Notes under the pieces: generated by a model | What the model saw: only the letters and a program-made list of their open reading frames with translations | What the model was told of the DNA's origin: nothing | Database searches by the model: none | Translations under genes and position numbers: made by a program | Shown here: one piece after another, positions 33,440 to 45,067 of the stretch | Position numbering within the stretch: the first letter of the stretch is position 1 | Layout: each line of letters begins with the position of its first letter | Assembly: GCA_036245525.1 (NCBI GenBank) | Contig: BTPG01000007.1 | Coordinates: 122,356,375-122,420,374 of the forward strand | DNA: 64,000 nt | Direction of reading: 5' to 3' | From: Semisulcospira habei | Taxonomy: Eukaryota > Mollusca > Gastropoda > Semisulcospiridae

Positions 33440-34160
33440 TGTGTAGGTCGTACAGTGAAAAGCTTTCACTGGCGTGTAGGGGGCTCTGGATAGAGGTAGT
33501 ACCTTTGCTGTTCGGCAGCTGCGTCCTACATAGGACGGACGGGCATCACTGGTCCTCATCCATCTCCTTAATCTCTCACGTGCTGGCTCCAAGCGCCACA
33601 CCCTGGCAAACCACCTCAGCTGGTGGGCTAAACCACGTGAGGGGGTGGTGTTCACATTGCACCACTAGGCGGATGAGCTGTTTCTGACAGCCAACGGCTA
33701 GAGGACGGAGGAGATCAGGTTGGATCCAACGGCCAAATGTGGGGGAGTAAACCCTTCAAATCAGGAGTGGAGCCCCGAAGGCAGACAGCTGCCTGTATTC
33801 ACGCACTGTTCTGGCAGCTCCTGCAGCCAGACTGGTGCCAAACGTACTGCTTTGCATTCCTTTGGATACATCAGCGAGGCCGAGAGGGGGATCTTGACGA
33901 CTGGGCATCCCAGGATCTCCATACACTTCGCCCAGGCTTGCGCCCTGGAGAGGTCACTCCAGTGACTGACCCAGCAAGCGCATACTCCATTGTCTTTCGA
34001 GACAGGATGCCGAATAACAGTGAAAAGCCCACTGTCGCTCCCTCGAATAGAAGTAATGACAGTGGGGGTTTCAGTAAGGTTGCAAGCAATGTCGTCTCCA
34101 GCGGAGAGGTTGTGATTATATTCACAGTGACAAACACAGAGCACTATTCTGTTTAGGCTC
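33440..34160. other. unrecognised sequence, possibly a dispersed repeat
   Basis: Higher GC than its surroundings, with overlapping open frames of about 140 codons on both strands (33737-34156 plus, 33761-34189 minus). None shows a domain I recognise. The end (about 34037-34075) resembles 23.70-23.75 kb, suggesting a repeat. Confidence 0.35.
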
Positions 34161-34192
34161 TGTATTGCAGTAGATAAAAAAAACGGCACTCT

Positions 34193-34416
34193 TTAACCCA
34201 TTTAGCCCCGACGCCAAGCAGCAGGAGATGGATTGAACGTGACAATTCAAGGGCAGTGCCAGATTAGCTTGGCGCCTGAAGGCACCAAGCTAATTTTGCA
34301 CTGCAGCCTTTGAATTGTCACGGTCAATCGGTCTCCTGCAACTGGTAGCTGGTCACTACCACTGAGGTAACACCTTCAACGTTTAGGAAATGTGACCGTG
34401 TGGTTAAATGGGTTAA
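34193..34416. mobile_element. TTAA palindromic element, family A
   Basis: Complete TTAACCCATTTAGCCCC to ATGGGTTAA. Variant arms GTGACAATTCAAGG and TTTGAATTGTCAC mirror each other, where most copies have ATGATAATT/AATTATCAT. Confidence 0.82.
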
Positions 34417-34859
34417 ACATTGTTATGACGTTCACGAATGTTGCAAGAGTAACCCCAGCCTATGTTTGATAGTCAACCACAACGTTGGTGTCCCAAACAA
34501 ATATAGGCCCGAGTTGTGTCAGTGTAACGCCAAAGCGTTCTCAGCAGAGGGCTGTTTCAGGTTACGTAGTGCACAGGTTGGGGTAGAGGAATGTGTGTTC
34601 CCCAATGACAGTTGGCGTATGATATTAGAGAGATTTAGATCGCACTACGAAACGTGTTTCGTTTCGTTTCGTAATGATCGTTTCCGGCTTGTACGAAGTC
34701 GCAACGAACCACCCGTGTGTTGTCGCTGAAAGCGGTTTAGACCGGCTACGAAGTTCGGAGCGTTTTGCGCAAGGGAAACAACCTTTCGTTTTGAACTTAG
34801 GTTCGAGTTACTTCCCGTTTCAGAACTCTTGCCGGTCAGAAACAACATTTCTGTTTCCC

Positions 34860-34875
34860 AGCTGTTTACTCAGAG
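34860..34875. repeat. target-site duplication, left
   Basis: AGCTGTTTACTCAGAG; matches the copy at 36083-36098 at 15 of 16 bases. Confidence 0.85.
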
Positions 34876-36082
34876 TTGGAAGAAGCACTGTAGAGCAGAT
34901 TTTCAACTGCCGCGTCCTGATCGAGAAACATCTGCATCATCAGCGCGAACTCTACCACAACTTCATTGATTTCAGGAAAGCATTTGATCGCGTCTGGCAC
35001 GACGGACTCTGGCAAGTCATGAGATCGTTCAACATAGAGGAGGGACTGATCCAAATGATAGAAGCGCTTTACAAGAACGCCTGCAGCGCGGTTCTACTTA
35101 ACAATCAGTCAGGCGAGTTCTTCAGGACGACGATCGGTGTCCGTCAAGGATGCCTGCTCTCTCCTGTCCTTTTCAACATATTCCTGGAGAAGATCATGCA
35201 GGAAACCCTCCACGACCACCATACTTCAATCTCTATTGGTGGCAGATCCCTGTGCAATCTTCGATTCGCAGACGACATTGACCTCATGGCAGGCAGCAAT
35301 AGTGAGCTCCAAAACCTGACAGACAAACTTTCAAGTAGCGCAGGGTCTTATGGCATGGAGATCAGTACGGATAAAAGCAAAGTGATGATCAACACCACAA
35401 GAGACAGCAGCAGCAACATTCACATGAACGGCCAGAAGCTAGAAGAGGTCAATAGCTTCAAGTACTTGGGAGCCACCCTGTCCAAAGACGGTAGTTGCAT
35501 AGCAGAGATCCGTATCAGGATAGGTACAGCAACATCCGCAATGGCCAGGCTGGACAGGATATGGCGAAGTAACTCCATCAGCTTCACCATCAAGTACAGG
35601 CTTTACAAGTCCCTCGTAGTGTCTATTCTACTCTACGGCTGTGAGACTTGGACACTGCTTGCAGACTCAGAAAAGAAAATCCAGGCCTTTGAGAACAAGT
35701 GCCTGAGGAAGTTGCTCCGCATCTCGTACCGCGAGCACAAGACCAACGAATATGTACGGAGCATCGTCACTTCCCTGGTGGGCCCACATGAACCCCTTCT
35801 GGCAACCGTGAAACGGCGCAAGCTTGCTTGGTTTGGCCACGTGACCCGACACAACACCTTGTCCAAGACTATCCTCCAAGGCACTCTCGAAGGAAGTCGT
35901 CGGCGAGGTCGTCAGAGAAAGAGTTGGGTCGCAAACATAAAAGAATGGACCGAACTCGAGATGCCAGACTTGCTTGCCACCGCCCAAAATAAAACTCAGT
36001 GGAGAGCACTGTCTGTTGCTGCTGCCTTTCAGTCCCCCCAACGCCCAGTTCGGGCAAGGGACTGATGATGATGATGATGATG
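34876..36082 (+). mobile_element. RTE-like LINE, 5'-truncated, reverse transcriptase frame open
   Basis: An open frame runs to a stop at 36063-36065, giving about 395 residues of RT and C-terminal region. Landmarks in order are FIDFRKAFDRVWH (palm motif A), VRQGCLLSPVLFNIF (motif B), LRFADDIDLMAGS (catalytic FADD), FKYLGATLSKDG, LLYGCETWTL, FENKCLRKLL, KLAWFGHVTRH and RRRGRQRKSW. The endonuclease and early RT are missing, so the copy cannot move on its own. It ends in a (GAT)n tail (36062-36082), typical of RTE-group LINEs. It is bounded by a 16-bp target duplication with one mismatch, pointing to a fairly recent insertion. The upstream 67 codons of the long frame are flank, not element. Confidence 0.88.
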
Positions 36083-36098
36083 AGCTGTTTACTCGGAG
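36083..36098. repeat. target-site duplication, right
   Basis: AGCTGTTTACTCGGAG directly after the (GAT)n tail. Confidence 0.85.
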
Positions 36099-36427
36099 CG
36101 CGCGCAATTTAAGGTACGCATACATATATTCTTTTTACACTTTGTTCGAATACTAGTAGCGTCACATAGCTTATAAATACTTGTTCTCCATATGTTTTGA
36201 CATCCTAAAATATCTTTTTATGCGTGTAAAGCGTGTTGCATTGTGCAAATAATAATGTGCCCGTCATCTGTCAGACATGCTTTGTGGTTTTCTTTTGTGG
36301 TTTACTGTTATCAGCGTTTGTTAATATTAGTATGAGTTTACTACTAAGCATTTTACATTAAAACGCACATATTCTAAATGAGACCTTTTGTGTTACACTT
36401 TCAGCAAACCAGACCAAGAATAACAAA

Positions 36428-38627
36428 ATGGCTGAAAATAAACGTGTGCTGTACACCACGGCAATGGATGCCGCTTTACTGGATGAAGTGGCCCTCACCA
36501 ACCCCTTCCAGGACGGGGTCACCTGGGAGGACGTGTTCACCCGACTGCAGATGTCCCCAGATGGAAGCTTTGAAAATGTTAAGACTTCCAAGAGTCTTCG
36601 TGACCGGACCCTACTGAAATTGCCTGAAAGGAAGCCGCAGCTAACCTTGGAAGAAAGGGGGTATGCACTAAAATGTTGTTCTACTTTTAACTAGTTTGTG
36701 TATACCGCCGTTGTGAGTAATGTGACTCACAGGTCACTTTTAACTCTTAACTGATCTGTACATAAATTTCAGTGCATGTAAAATTTATGTATTTTTGGGC
36801 ATAGCTTAGCTAGTGCTGCTACACTGTTACACTAGTAAGTAGTGTGAGCATACTGAGTTTGATTTGCTGGTGGGCCAAAATGGGTGAGGTTTTCCACATT
36901 CCCATCCAGTTAAAACCTGGTATTAGTGGTAACGAGGCGAAATGAAAGATTTTTTCTTGTGCGCTCCGAATGCTGCGCCTGTCTACTTTAATGAATAATC
37001 ATCATGTGCATAATTCAGAAATGAGAGCTTATTGGTGCGTAGGGTCAGAAAGCAGACAAAACACCATGCACATGGTATCTGAGCAATACATTTTTTTTTT
37101 ACTGCATGTATATTATATTTAAAATTGATCTTTTGGATGCAGGGAAGCAAGATTATGATTTTATGAAGGAGCATACTTGATTATCGGAACAGGGACAAAA
37201 CACAGATGTGTTGGATTTATTCTCACATACATAAATTACAATTGTGTGCATTTTCTTTGAATACATACTGTTTAATTGCAGGTCTGGGATAGAGGTTCCT
37301 GACCTCACTGACGAACAGAGAGTTCTGGATGAAATCTTGCTACTAAAGGAAGAAGCTGAGCGGTGTAAAAAAGTAATGGTGGAGCAGAGGAAAGCCGGAG
37401 TTAAGGCAGATTCTGCAGCTCAGATCGGAGATGCTGCTATGAGTCAATCGTGCGCAGGTACCTTTTTCCTGTCTGTGATACAAAATTCAGTCACGATTTA
37501 GTTTTTGTTTAGTGAATGTACTGCAGGACAAGTATGTAACAGCCACCTAAGGGACAGAACAGATACAGTTGGTTTAGGTGAATGACCATCATTCATATCA
37601 CAGGTCTGCGTGTTTGGCTGCAATAGATCAAGTGCCTACAAATACAATGTTTGTTTTGGCAATAACTGCTTAGCAAATTAAAAAAACAACAACATAGCAC
37701 TAATATCAGTATTACTAATCAAACTGTGCCTTTTTGGTGTAGTTTTGTATCCTCTGAATCCATTCCAGATGTTTTAATCCAAGGACAACTGTGTGTAATT
37801 CATCATTTGCGTAAATTCCTTACCTTTATTTCCGCTCTGGGGCTAACTATTTTTTTTGTCTTCGCACCACTGTACAGTATTAGGACTTTGTGCAAATTGT
37901 GAAAGTGTTGTAGAGTGTACCTTTTAATTCTGCGTCGCTGTTCCAAGGTTCCATTTGTAGATAGGACAGATACAGCCGCTTTAGGTGAATGACCATCATA
38001 TCAATAATCTGTGTGTTTGAATGAAATAGACCAAGTGGCTACTAAGAACAAAGGGTGGCAGTTACAGCAATGTGTCAGTTGCTATTTTAATTGTCCATGT
38101 GCAAAGTCAAAATGATTCGACACGGCATCTATATGTCTTCTCGTCATGTGAGACAACATGTAGTCCTCAAGGTTTAGCTGAATATCTTATTCCATTTTCT
38201 TGTTTCATGTAAAACAGTTCCACCAGCTGCCACTAGGCCCCCTGCTGCCACTACACCCCCCAGCGCTGATGAGACTGCCTCCACCTCACCAGCATCATCT
38301 GACTCAACTCCACAACAAAAGAGGCGGGCCTCAGATGCCTCAACGCTATGGCGGGAACGTGAGGAGAGGGAGGAGCGATGGAGAAAAGAAGATGCCGAGG
38401 CTCGGCAGCAGCTGCAGGAGACTGGACTTGCCCTGCGAACAAAGGAGCTTGAGGAAAGGCGGGAGGAGAGGAAGCTGAATAAGCGGCGTCTAGAGCTGGA
38501 GGAGAAGCGATTTGAAGAGGAGGAGAACCAGAGAGAGGATGAGAGAAAGCTGTGCAGGCTTGAAATGGACAATCAAACTAAACTGATGCAGCAGATGTTG
38601 CAGGCACTGATTGCTGTGAAAAAATGA
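36428..38627 (+). CDS. Myb/SANT-like protein, three coding exons, PIF/Harbinger-associated type
   Basis: Exons 36428-36660, 37282-37457 and 38218-38627 join in frame into 272 residues. The donors are GGTATGC and AGGTACC; the acceptors are TTAATTGCAG and TAAAACAG. Residues about 18-68 look like a Myb/SANT-type helix bundle (WEDVFTRL, then TSKSLRDRTLLKL). A GSGIEVPDLTDEQRVLDEIL segment follows, the pattern of SGI..E.TE.D.LL.EI proteins encoded beside PIF/Harbinger transposases. A Pro/Thr/Ser linker lies near 140-165, and a highly charged coiled coil (REREEREERW to KRFEEEENQRED) runs from about 180 to 260. A possible 5' UTR acceptor (CACTTTCAG) ends at 36404. Such proteins help the transposase bind DNA or enter the nucleus. 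The frame is intact while the transposase is broken, so it may be a young remnant or a domesticated gene. Confidence 0.75.
37515..38060. repeat. repeat unit inside intron 2 of the Myb-like gene
   Basis: Carries ATCAGTATTACTAATCAAAC, TGTGCCTTTT, a TTTTAATCCAAGGA block and CTCTGGGGCTAACTATT, the same units that recur downstream of the gene at 38.9-40.4 kb. Confidence 0.7.
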
Positions 38628-38759
38628 GGCAAATTATTTTTTCGCAGTAATCATGCTAGTTGCATTTTGACTACTTCTCAGTATTCTTCCTTTGAACACT
38701 TTTTATTTTGATGCTCGATTTCAGTCGACTGCTTTCTTAAGTCGTTCCTTGTTGTCAGT

Positions 38760-40450
38760 TATATATTACAAGCTAAGCACTATGTGCCATTTCCTACAGA
38801 AACTATGTACCTTTGAAATTGAATCCACTGTGCCTCACAAGATTTTCTGATCCTGGGATAACTCTTTCATATTGCCATTTCCTGTAAAAAGCTTGTACCT
38901 TTCGATTCCACTCCGATTTTCTAATCAGGAACAAACTGAGTTTTGTTTTATATAGCACTAATATCAGTGTTACTAATCAAACTGTGCCTTTTGGGCTGTT
39001 TTGCATCATCTAAATCCGTTTCAGATGTTTTAATCCAAAGATAACTATGTAATTCATCATTTGTGTAAATCCTTTACCTTCCTTTTCGCGCTGGGGATAA
39101 CTATTTTTGATTTTCGCACCACTTTACGGTATTAGGAATTTGTGCAATTTGTGAAAGTGCCATAGGGTGTACCTTTCAATTCTGTGTCACTGTTCCAAGG
39201 TTCCATTGTAGTGTACAGTTCATGAATGTTTATTTTGGCAATAGCTGCTTAGCCAATTAAAAAAAACCAGCACTAATATCAGTATCACTAATAAAACTGT
39301 GCCTTTTGAGCAGTTTTGTATCCTCTGAATCCGTTCCAGAAGTTCAAGGATAACTGTATGCAATTCATCATATGTATAAATCCCTTACCTTTATTTCGGC
39401 TCTGGGGATAACTACTTTTGGTTGTCACACCACTGTATAGTATTAGGAATAATTATGTGCAATTTGTGAAAGGGTCGTAGAGTGTACCTTTTAATTCTGC
39501 GTCACTGAAGGTTGTAGTGTAGTGTACAGTTCATGAATGTTTATTTTGTCAGCAACTGCTTAGCCAATAAACTCATTACTGATTATAAAATTTATTTGAT
39601 GGTAAAGTAATAGTGATTCTCAGTTGTCTTCATACCAGTTTGACTAGACCACCTGAAGACACATTTAGCTTTACCCTCGCTTGTGTGCTCTGCACAAGAA
39701 GATGCACTTAAAGACACGACGGAACAAATGCAAAGAAAACAAATTACATATTCAGGTGCTGAGTTGTTCCAAATCCTTTGTGCAAGTTTGCAATGCTTTT
39801 ATTCCTAAATTATGTCTGTTGGTGTTACTGTCACCAGTTTTAACTGATATAGTTTTGACATGCTGTTACAAGTGCATTTAACTGTTCATGCAGAGCAGTA
39901 TAAACAGTTGTGTACAGCACAGGCATGTCCTGTATATCTGTCTTCCTAATAGAACATTCCTGAAGTACACTGCCACAAGCTAAGCACTGTGTTCCATTTC
40001 CTACTTAAACTTTTTACCCTTACGAAACCACTGTGCCTCGCAAGATTTTCTAATCCAGGGATAACTTTCATATTGCCATCCTCTGTGAAAAGCTTGTACC
40101 TCTCGATTCCGCTCAGATTTTTTAATCAGGAAAAACTGAGTTTTGTTTTACATAGCAATATCAGTGTTGCTAATCAAACCGTCTTTTGTGCAGTTTTGTA
40201 TCCCCTGAATCTGATCCAAGGATTTATAACTGTATTTAATGCATCATTTGTGTAAATCCCTTACCTTTATTTTAGCTCTGGGGATAACTATATTTGGTTT
40301 TCACACCACTGTTCAGTATTAGGAATTTGTGCAGTTTGAAAGAAAGTCATGTGTATCATTTAAACTCCGCGTCTTTGTTCCATTGTAGTGTAGAGTACAT
40401 GTTTATTTTGACATTAACTGCTCAGCAAATAAACTCGTCACCGATTATAA
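38760..40450. repeat. degenerate tandem repeats 3' of the Myb-like gene
   Basis: At least three further units carry the same order of blocks: ACTAATCAAACTGTGCC, TTTTGTATCCTCTGAATC, CATCATTTGTGTAAATC, CTTACCTTTATTT, GGGGATAACTA, CACCACTGT, TAGTATTAGGAATTTGTGCA and CAGTTCATGAATGTTTATTTT. Spacing varies (about 320-880 bases). Confidence 0.75.
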
Positions 40451-40773
40451 AAAAATTCTTGTTTGATGGTAAAGAGAATCTGATGTAGAATTGCTCCAAA
40501 CCCTTAGTGCAAATTTGCAATGCATTTATGCTGAAATTGTCATTGTTGCATTGTACTTCCAGACATATCCTAGTTTTGACATGCTGTTGCAAGTACACAA
40601 CTGTTCAAACAGAGCAGTATATACAGTTTTGTACAGCACATGCATGTCTTCCTCATACTAATAGGACATTCCTGGCAGTACAATGCAATAAGTTGAGAAG
40701 TAAAGCCACAGACACCACACAGTTTGTAGCCCTGCTGCCGCAAGCTGGAATCTTGAAAAAAAAAATGATCAAC

Positions 40774-40931
40774 TAACCCCACATTTGAGGCATCACTCAA
40801 TGACGATGTACCATTTGCAGGAGACTGATCAACCATTATAATCAAGTGTGTGTGCCAAGCTGATCCGGCACTACCCCTTGAATTATGGTTGATCCATCTC
40901 CTACTATAGTGCATTGGGACTGAATATATTA
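40774..40931. mobile_element. TTAA element, family A, highly decayed
   Basis: Recognisable only by CATTTGCAGGAGACTGATCA, GTGCCAAGCTGATC, GGCACTACCCCTTGAATTAT and GATCCATCTCCT. The hairpin tip is lost and the right end reads ATATTATG. Confidence 0.6.
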
Positions 40932-41001
40932 TGTGGGGAAAAAAATCACACAACATGGCATAAGGTTGTAGACCACACCGGAGAAACAGTTCCAATAATA
41001 T

Positions 41002-41007
41002 TTTATT
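41002..41007 (-). promoter_or_regulatory. possible poly(A) signal of the transposase gene
   Basis: AATAAA on the minus strand, 550 bases after the transposase stop. Confidence 0.35.
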
Positions 41008-41556
41008 GCAGCGATGCAATATCCACACAATGCATCCACAAAATCAAATGCACCAGCACTGTGTGATACACTGTCTCCTCTACAATGCATCAACCCTTTT
41101 GACACTGCATCACTCGTACAATGTATGCACATACTTCCTAACACGGTCTTTTATACTATTACATTTCCAGAATAATCCAGTAAAGTTGCAGAACTCGACC
41201 AATCAGAAAAGAAAACGTACCCAAAACTCAATATTCATGAAAAAGAATACACTAGAATGACCTCCGAAATTCCACTACTATTTAGGCGTCCGATACAATG
41301 TTACGAAATGTCAAAATTTGACGTCATATCTGAAGTCACTAGAAAGATCGCGACACTGCTCGAACCTTCCAGTCTAATTTAGGCGAAACTACCCGTGACA
41401 ACAAAAACTGACTGCAATTCTCTATGCAAAAGAAAATGAGTCCTATTACAAAGGTACGTAATTCTTATCCAAAATAACTCAAATAAATTTTGGATCTTTC
41501 CTATGATTTACACATACGTGCTCTCAAAGAATAACACGACCACAAACGTAACAATG

Positions 41557-42135
41557 TCAAACACTAGTATACTCCTCCACAGTGGGTGGATCCATGCCAA
41601 AGAATTGGCTAACTGAGCTTCCATACATGCATGTGTGGCAGTTGGCCAAGAAAGCTCCTGTTAGGTACAGCTTTCCCACAGGAGACAAGAAGAGTTTTAA
41701 GTTCTTCTTGTGGTCCAGGAACGCCCACTCAAATTATTTTGCCAAAACCCCACTCCACAGCCTGTCTCACAGATGCCATATCCGTGTTGAATGCCTGCTG
41801 CTCTGGAGTTAGGTGTCCACCTCTGTAGGGCCGCATGAAGTGGGGGCGCAGGGGGTACGCTGGATCGCCATACAAACACAGCGGGTTGCCATTCACATTA
41901 AAGTTCTGCTCAATACCAAAACACCACTTTCATTAAGCAGTGCAGCATCGTGGCGCCGCCCTTCCATCGGACCAAAGAGGTTGGCCACCAGTCCGTTCGG
42001 CACCATGATGCTCTGAAATTTGATGCCATGTTGACGCTTGTGCCCATTGTACACCTCTCTCTGGTGCATGGTAGGCCTGCAAATGGGTCGTACCGTTCCG
42101 TCGATAAACCCCCTTAATTCCTTCTCTCATTGGGG
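41557..42135 (-). pseudogene. PIF/Harbinger DDE transposase, C-terminal half, frameshifted
   Basis: Read on the minus strand, three frame-shifted segments give one transposase in order. First comes GFIDGTVRPICRPT, then YNGHKRQHGIKFQS, VPNGLVANLFGP and EGRRHD. After a shift comes NPLCLYGDPAYPLRPHF and VRQAVEWGFG. After another shift comes WAFLDHKKNLKL, LSPVGKLYLTGAFLANCHTC, SQFFGMDPP and a stop at 41559-41557. The three acidic catalytic residues are visible as GFIDGT, YGDPAY and VEWGFG. The N-terminal helix-turn-helix half is absent upstream, where an A-run (42163-42180) intervenes. It converges on the Myb-like gene 3 kb away, the two-gene plan of PIF/Harbinger elements. Not functional as it stands. 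Confidence 0.85.
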
Positions 42136-42162
42136 CCAAAATTACATATATACACCGATGCA

Positions 42163-42181
42163 AAAAAAAAAAAAAAAAAAG
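42163..42181. repeat. poly-A run
   Basis: About 19 A residues at the broken N-terminal side of the transposase. Confidence 0.85.
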
Positions 42182-42396
42182 GACGCATGTTTCTTATGTA
42201 CACCTCCTTTAATTTCATCGTGCTCGATCGAAATATACGTTACTAGCAGCAGGGGTCGATATGCTTCACGGACAATTGTAGGCCCTCGGGAGGTTAAGCT
42301 AACCATTGTACCCCGAATGCCGAAGACCTACCTGGGTTCGAGTAGCACGTCCCTTCAACCGATAACACATTTGTTTTAACTCCTTAGCTATATTCG

Positions 42397-42609
42397 TTAA
42401 CTCATTAAGCCCGACTGCTGTATTTCCCAACTTTTGGAGGCGTCATCTAATGACTATGCACCAGTTGCAGGAGATGGATCGACCATGATAATTCAAGGGC
42501 AGTGCCAGATTATCTTGGCGCCTATCGGCGCCAAGCTAATCTGGCACTACCCTTGAATTATCATGGTCAACCCATCTCCTGCTGTAGTGCGGCAGGGCTG
42601 ATGGGTTAA
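42397..42609. mobile_element. TTAA palindromic element, family A
   Basis: Complete, TTAACTCATTAAGCCC to TGATGGGTTAA. Hairpin GGCAGTGCCAGATTA / TAATCTGGCACTACC with one arm mismatch. Confidence 0.85.
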
Positions 42610-42614
42610 AGAAA

Positions 42615-43570
42615 TCGTGCTGAATTAAGAGCACAAAAGCACTTTACCGTCTGTGTTGGGTTACTTCGAGAGTGTCACGTTGGTATTGTAGTCCGATGAA
42701 GATAATAATCAGACCGACGCGCCGAAGGCAACAATTCTAGGAAGTATAGGTAGTGGGGAATTGAACACCATGCAATATTTATGTGTGGACCAATCACAGT
42801 GTCGGAATTTTACTGTATGACAATGAATGGTTTCTAGCGGATACAGTATACAACTGTAACACGGGTGAAATACCCGCCTCGAAAGGGGTAATTAATTTTT
42901 TTTTTTTTTTTTGCGTACGCGAAACGTACGTGCCACACACAAAAAGTAGGAAAATTACACCCGCGTGAATTACACGCAGCGTGAAACGTAGTCTAGCGCA
43001 ATCGGAACATATGTAAAACAACATATTGTTTCAAACGGCACTAAATAGCTTCGTACTTTAGTGCGCTTTGAAGGTCTTTTTATGGGAGAAACCTGTTTTC
43101 CAAAGGCTCGTCACAATGTGGCACAAGGAAATAGGTCCTCGGTCGTTGCTAAGGTTTGTTCCTGTGTGATTGGTCGTCTGACGTAGATAGGTGACTGGAC
43201 CAAGGGAAGACAGAAACATAATCCCTAAAACAAAAAGAGGAAAAGGCATCCTGATCAGGGTGACTCTGGAGGTGAGTCCTTTAGTTGTCGGTAACACTTT
43301 TCATCAAAGAGATTGTAGCAGGAGTCACCTCGACAAAAAGCGCTTCCGACAGTCACAGATTTAACCTCACTAAAGTACCCCAGGGCAGTCCCGAGTATGG
43401 CAAATAATACAATTTTAAAAATTCACTGAAATCTTTCATGTGGTCCAGAATCTGCACATCTTCTATATTCTCTGTCGATAATCTGTCTACAGTAGTTTGC
43501 ATTTTACACAAGTAATAACAAAATGTCAATTTATACAAGTATATTAAACTGAAAAATGATTGTAGTTGAA
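42615..43570. other. no gene recognised
   Basis: Sequence 3' of TRIM copy 3. A T-run lies at 42896-42912. The TRIM 3' UTR probably enters from the right, but no clear poly(A) signal was found. Confidence 0.4.
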
Positions 43571-43576
43571 ACTCAC

Positions 43577-45067
43577 TCAAATCTCGTTGGGTGTACAAGT
43601 GAGGATCCTGCCGCCCCTGCAGGCGATCCACAGGCGGCCTCTCATGTCCGTGTTGAGCGCCGTGGGCTGCACCAGCAGCGGACAGCCCGGGGACAGGTAG
43701 CGCGCGAAGCTCAGGCGCCCGTCCTGCACGTTCACCACGTGGATGGCGTCGTTCAGCTCATCAGCCACCAGCAGCACCTCCTGGCCGCCCAGCGTGTAGA
43801 AACACACGTCCGATGGCTGGAACGGCGCTACAGGTGGACTGTACGTGGCTATGGCGTCCAACTGTGGGCGTCGGTACAACTGCACTCTGCGCTGCCAGTC
43901 TGGTGTCTTCGCTTCCTCTAGCACCACAAACAGCTGCTCGCTTGCGTCAACGTCGAATGCACGATGAGCGACACAGTGCAGGGTGAAGACAGACGTCGTT
44001 TTTGTTTTTAGTGGATTCTCTGATACAATTGTGTCTGTTTTAAGAACAGCTTGTCCTGACTGACGGCTTTCTAATCGGAAAAATCGAATCATATCCGAAT
44101 CACATTTCTTAGCATATGTGTTAATTTTTCCTGTCGAACATGTAAGATACATTGATAAACCTTTCTTCCTCCTCACCATCGTCAGTCTCATAGACAAATC
44201 ATATTTAAGCGTGTTGATAAGATTGCCGTTAGTGTTGAACAACTCTGCAGTATTGTTACTACGCAACATGTACGGCTCGTATGATAACCACACCTTGTCA
44301 TCAGTCAGGGGACACGCGAGGTAAACGTCAGTGTCCGGGTCTTTCCGACATAGGAACTGCTCCACCACGGTCACTTCAGGCGCTGACACCGCCATCACCA
44401 TCTTGGCCACGCTGCCCATGTAGTCACGCATGCGCTGTAACGTGGCGTCGGGTGTGACACTGAAGCGGAGGACAGGACGGCAGATGGTCTTCACCCAGCT
44501 TGCTGTCAGCGTGTCGAGTATTGCATCAGTAGTTGTGTCCACACTGGCCAGAGCTTCCTCAGCCAACTTGTCTGCTGCTGCCTTCAATGTGTCTCTCCTG
44601 TTAAGGATGGCCTGCTTGACTGCATCACGTTTTTCTTCTAAGGCCACTTGTTCCTTTGATATTGGCACAGCTGACTCCAGTATTTTGTTTGTGTGATGTG
44701 CCAAGTGAACTTCTAATTTGCACATAAGGCAGATGGGAAAATCACAGTCTTTGCAAAATAACTCCAGCTCCCTATGGGGATGTCTCGTGCAGAACAGACA
44801 ATGTCTTGCCTTTTCAAGATCATTAGGGTCAATGTAGAAGTTATTCTGAAAGGCAGCAACTCCGCCAGGCGGCAGGTCGATCTGTTTTCGGCAAGAGGGA
44901 CAAGGGAAGTTTCGGAAGAAGATATCAGCTACCAGGCCACTCAAACAGGTCTCACAGAACGTGTGAGAGCAAGGAAGAAGTTTCGGTTTTCTGAACACCT
45001 CCAGACACAATGCACAAATCAGGGATTTAATTCTTTCTTTGGTGGCTTGATCATTAGCAGTCGCCAT
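43577..45067 (-). CDS. TRIM-type RING/B-box E3 ligase-like protein, copy 3
   Basis: 496 residues from the ATG at 45067. A longer frame exists with 34 extra codons, but these run back through the acceptor TTATATTTTCAG (exon starting at 45110), and the other three minus-strand copies start at the same MAT position, so the shorter start is chosen. The RING is C18, C21, C33, H35, C38, C41, C56 and C59. The B-box is C93, H96, C105, C108, C113, C116, H121 and H124. Coiled coil at about 137-195, variable segment at about 262-350, and an NHL-like C-terminus almost identical to the others. Flanks upstream share a 3-kb duplication with copy 4. Confidence 0.88.
   Translation of the reverse strand: MATANDQATKERIKSLICALCLEVFRKPKLLPCSHTFCETCLSGLVADIFFRNFPCPSCRKQIDLPPGGVAAFQNNFYIDPNDLEKARHCLFCTRHPHRELELFCKDCDFPICLMCKLEVHLAHHTNKILESAVPISKEQVALEEKRDAVKQAILNRRDTLKAAADKLAEEALASVDTTTDAILDTLTASWVKTICRPVLRFSVTPDATLQRMRDYMGSVAKMVMAVSAPEVTVVEQFLCRKDPDTDVYLACPLTDDKVWLSYEPYMLRSNNTAELFNTNGNLINTLKYDLSMRLTMVRRKKGLSMYLTCSTGKINTYAKKCDSDMIRFFRLESRQSGQAVLKTDTIVSENPLKTKTTSVFTLHCVAHRAFDVDASEQLFVVLEEAKTPDWQRRVQLYRRPQLDAIATYSPPVAPFQPSDVCFYTLGGQEVLLVADELNDAIHVVNVQDGRLSFARYLSPGCPLLVQPTALNTDMRGRLWIACRGGRILTCTPNEI

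Noticed and set aside
33737..34189. Overlapping 140-codon frames on both strands
   Set aside because: No recognisable domain, no splice or poly(A) support, and part resembles a repeat fragment at 23.7 kb.
34674..34875. First 67 codons of the long RT frame
   Set aside because: They lie outside the target-site duplication and belong to the flank of the LINE.
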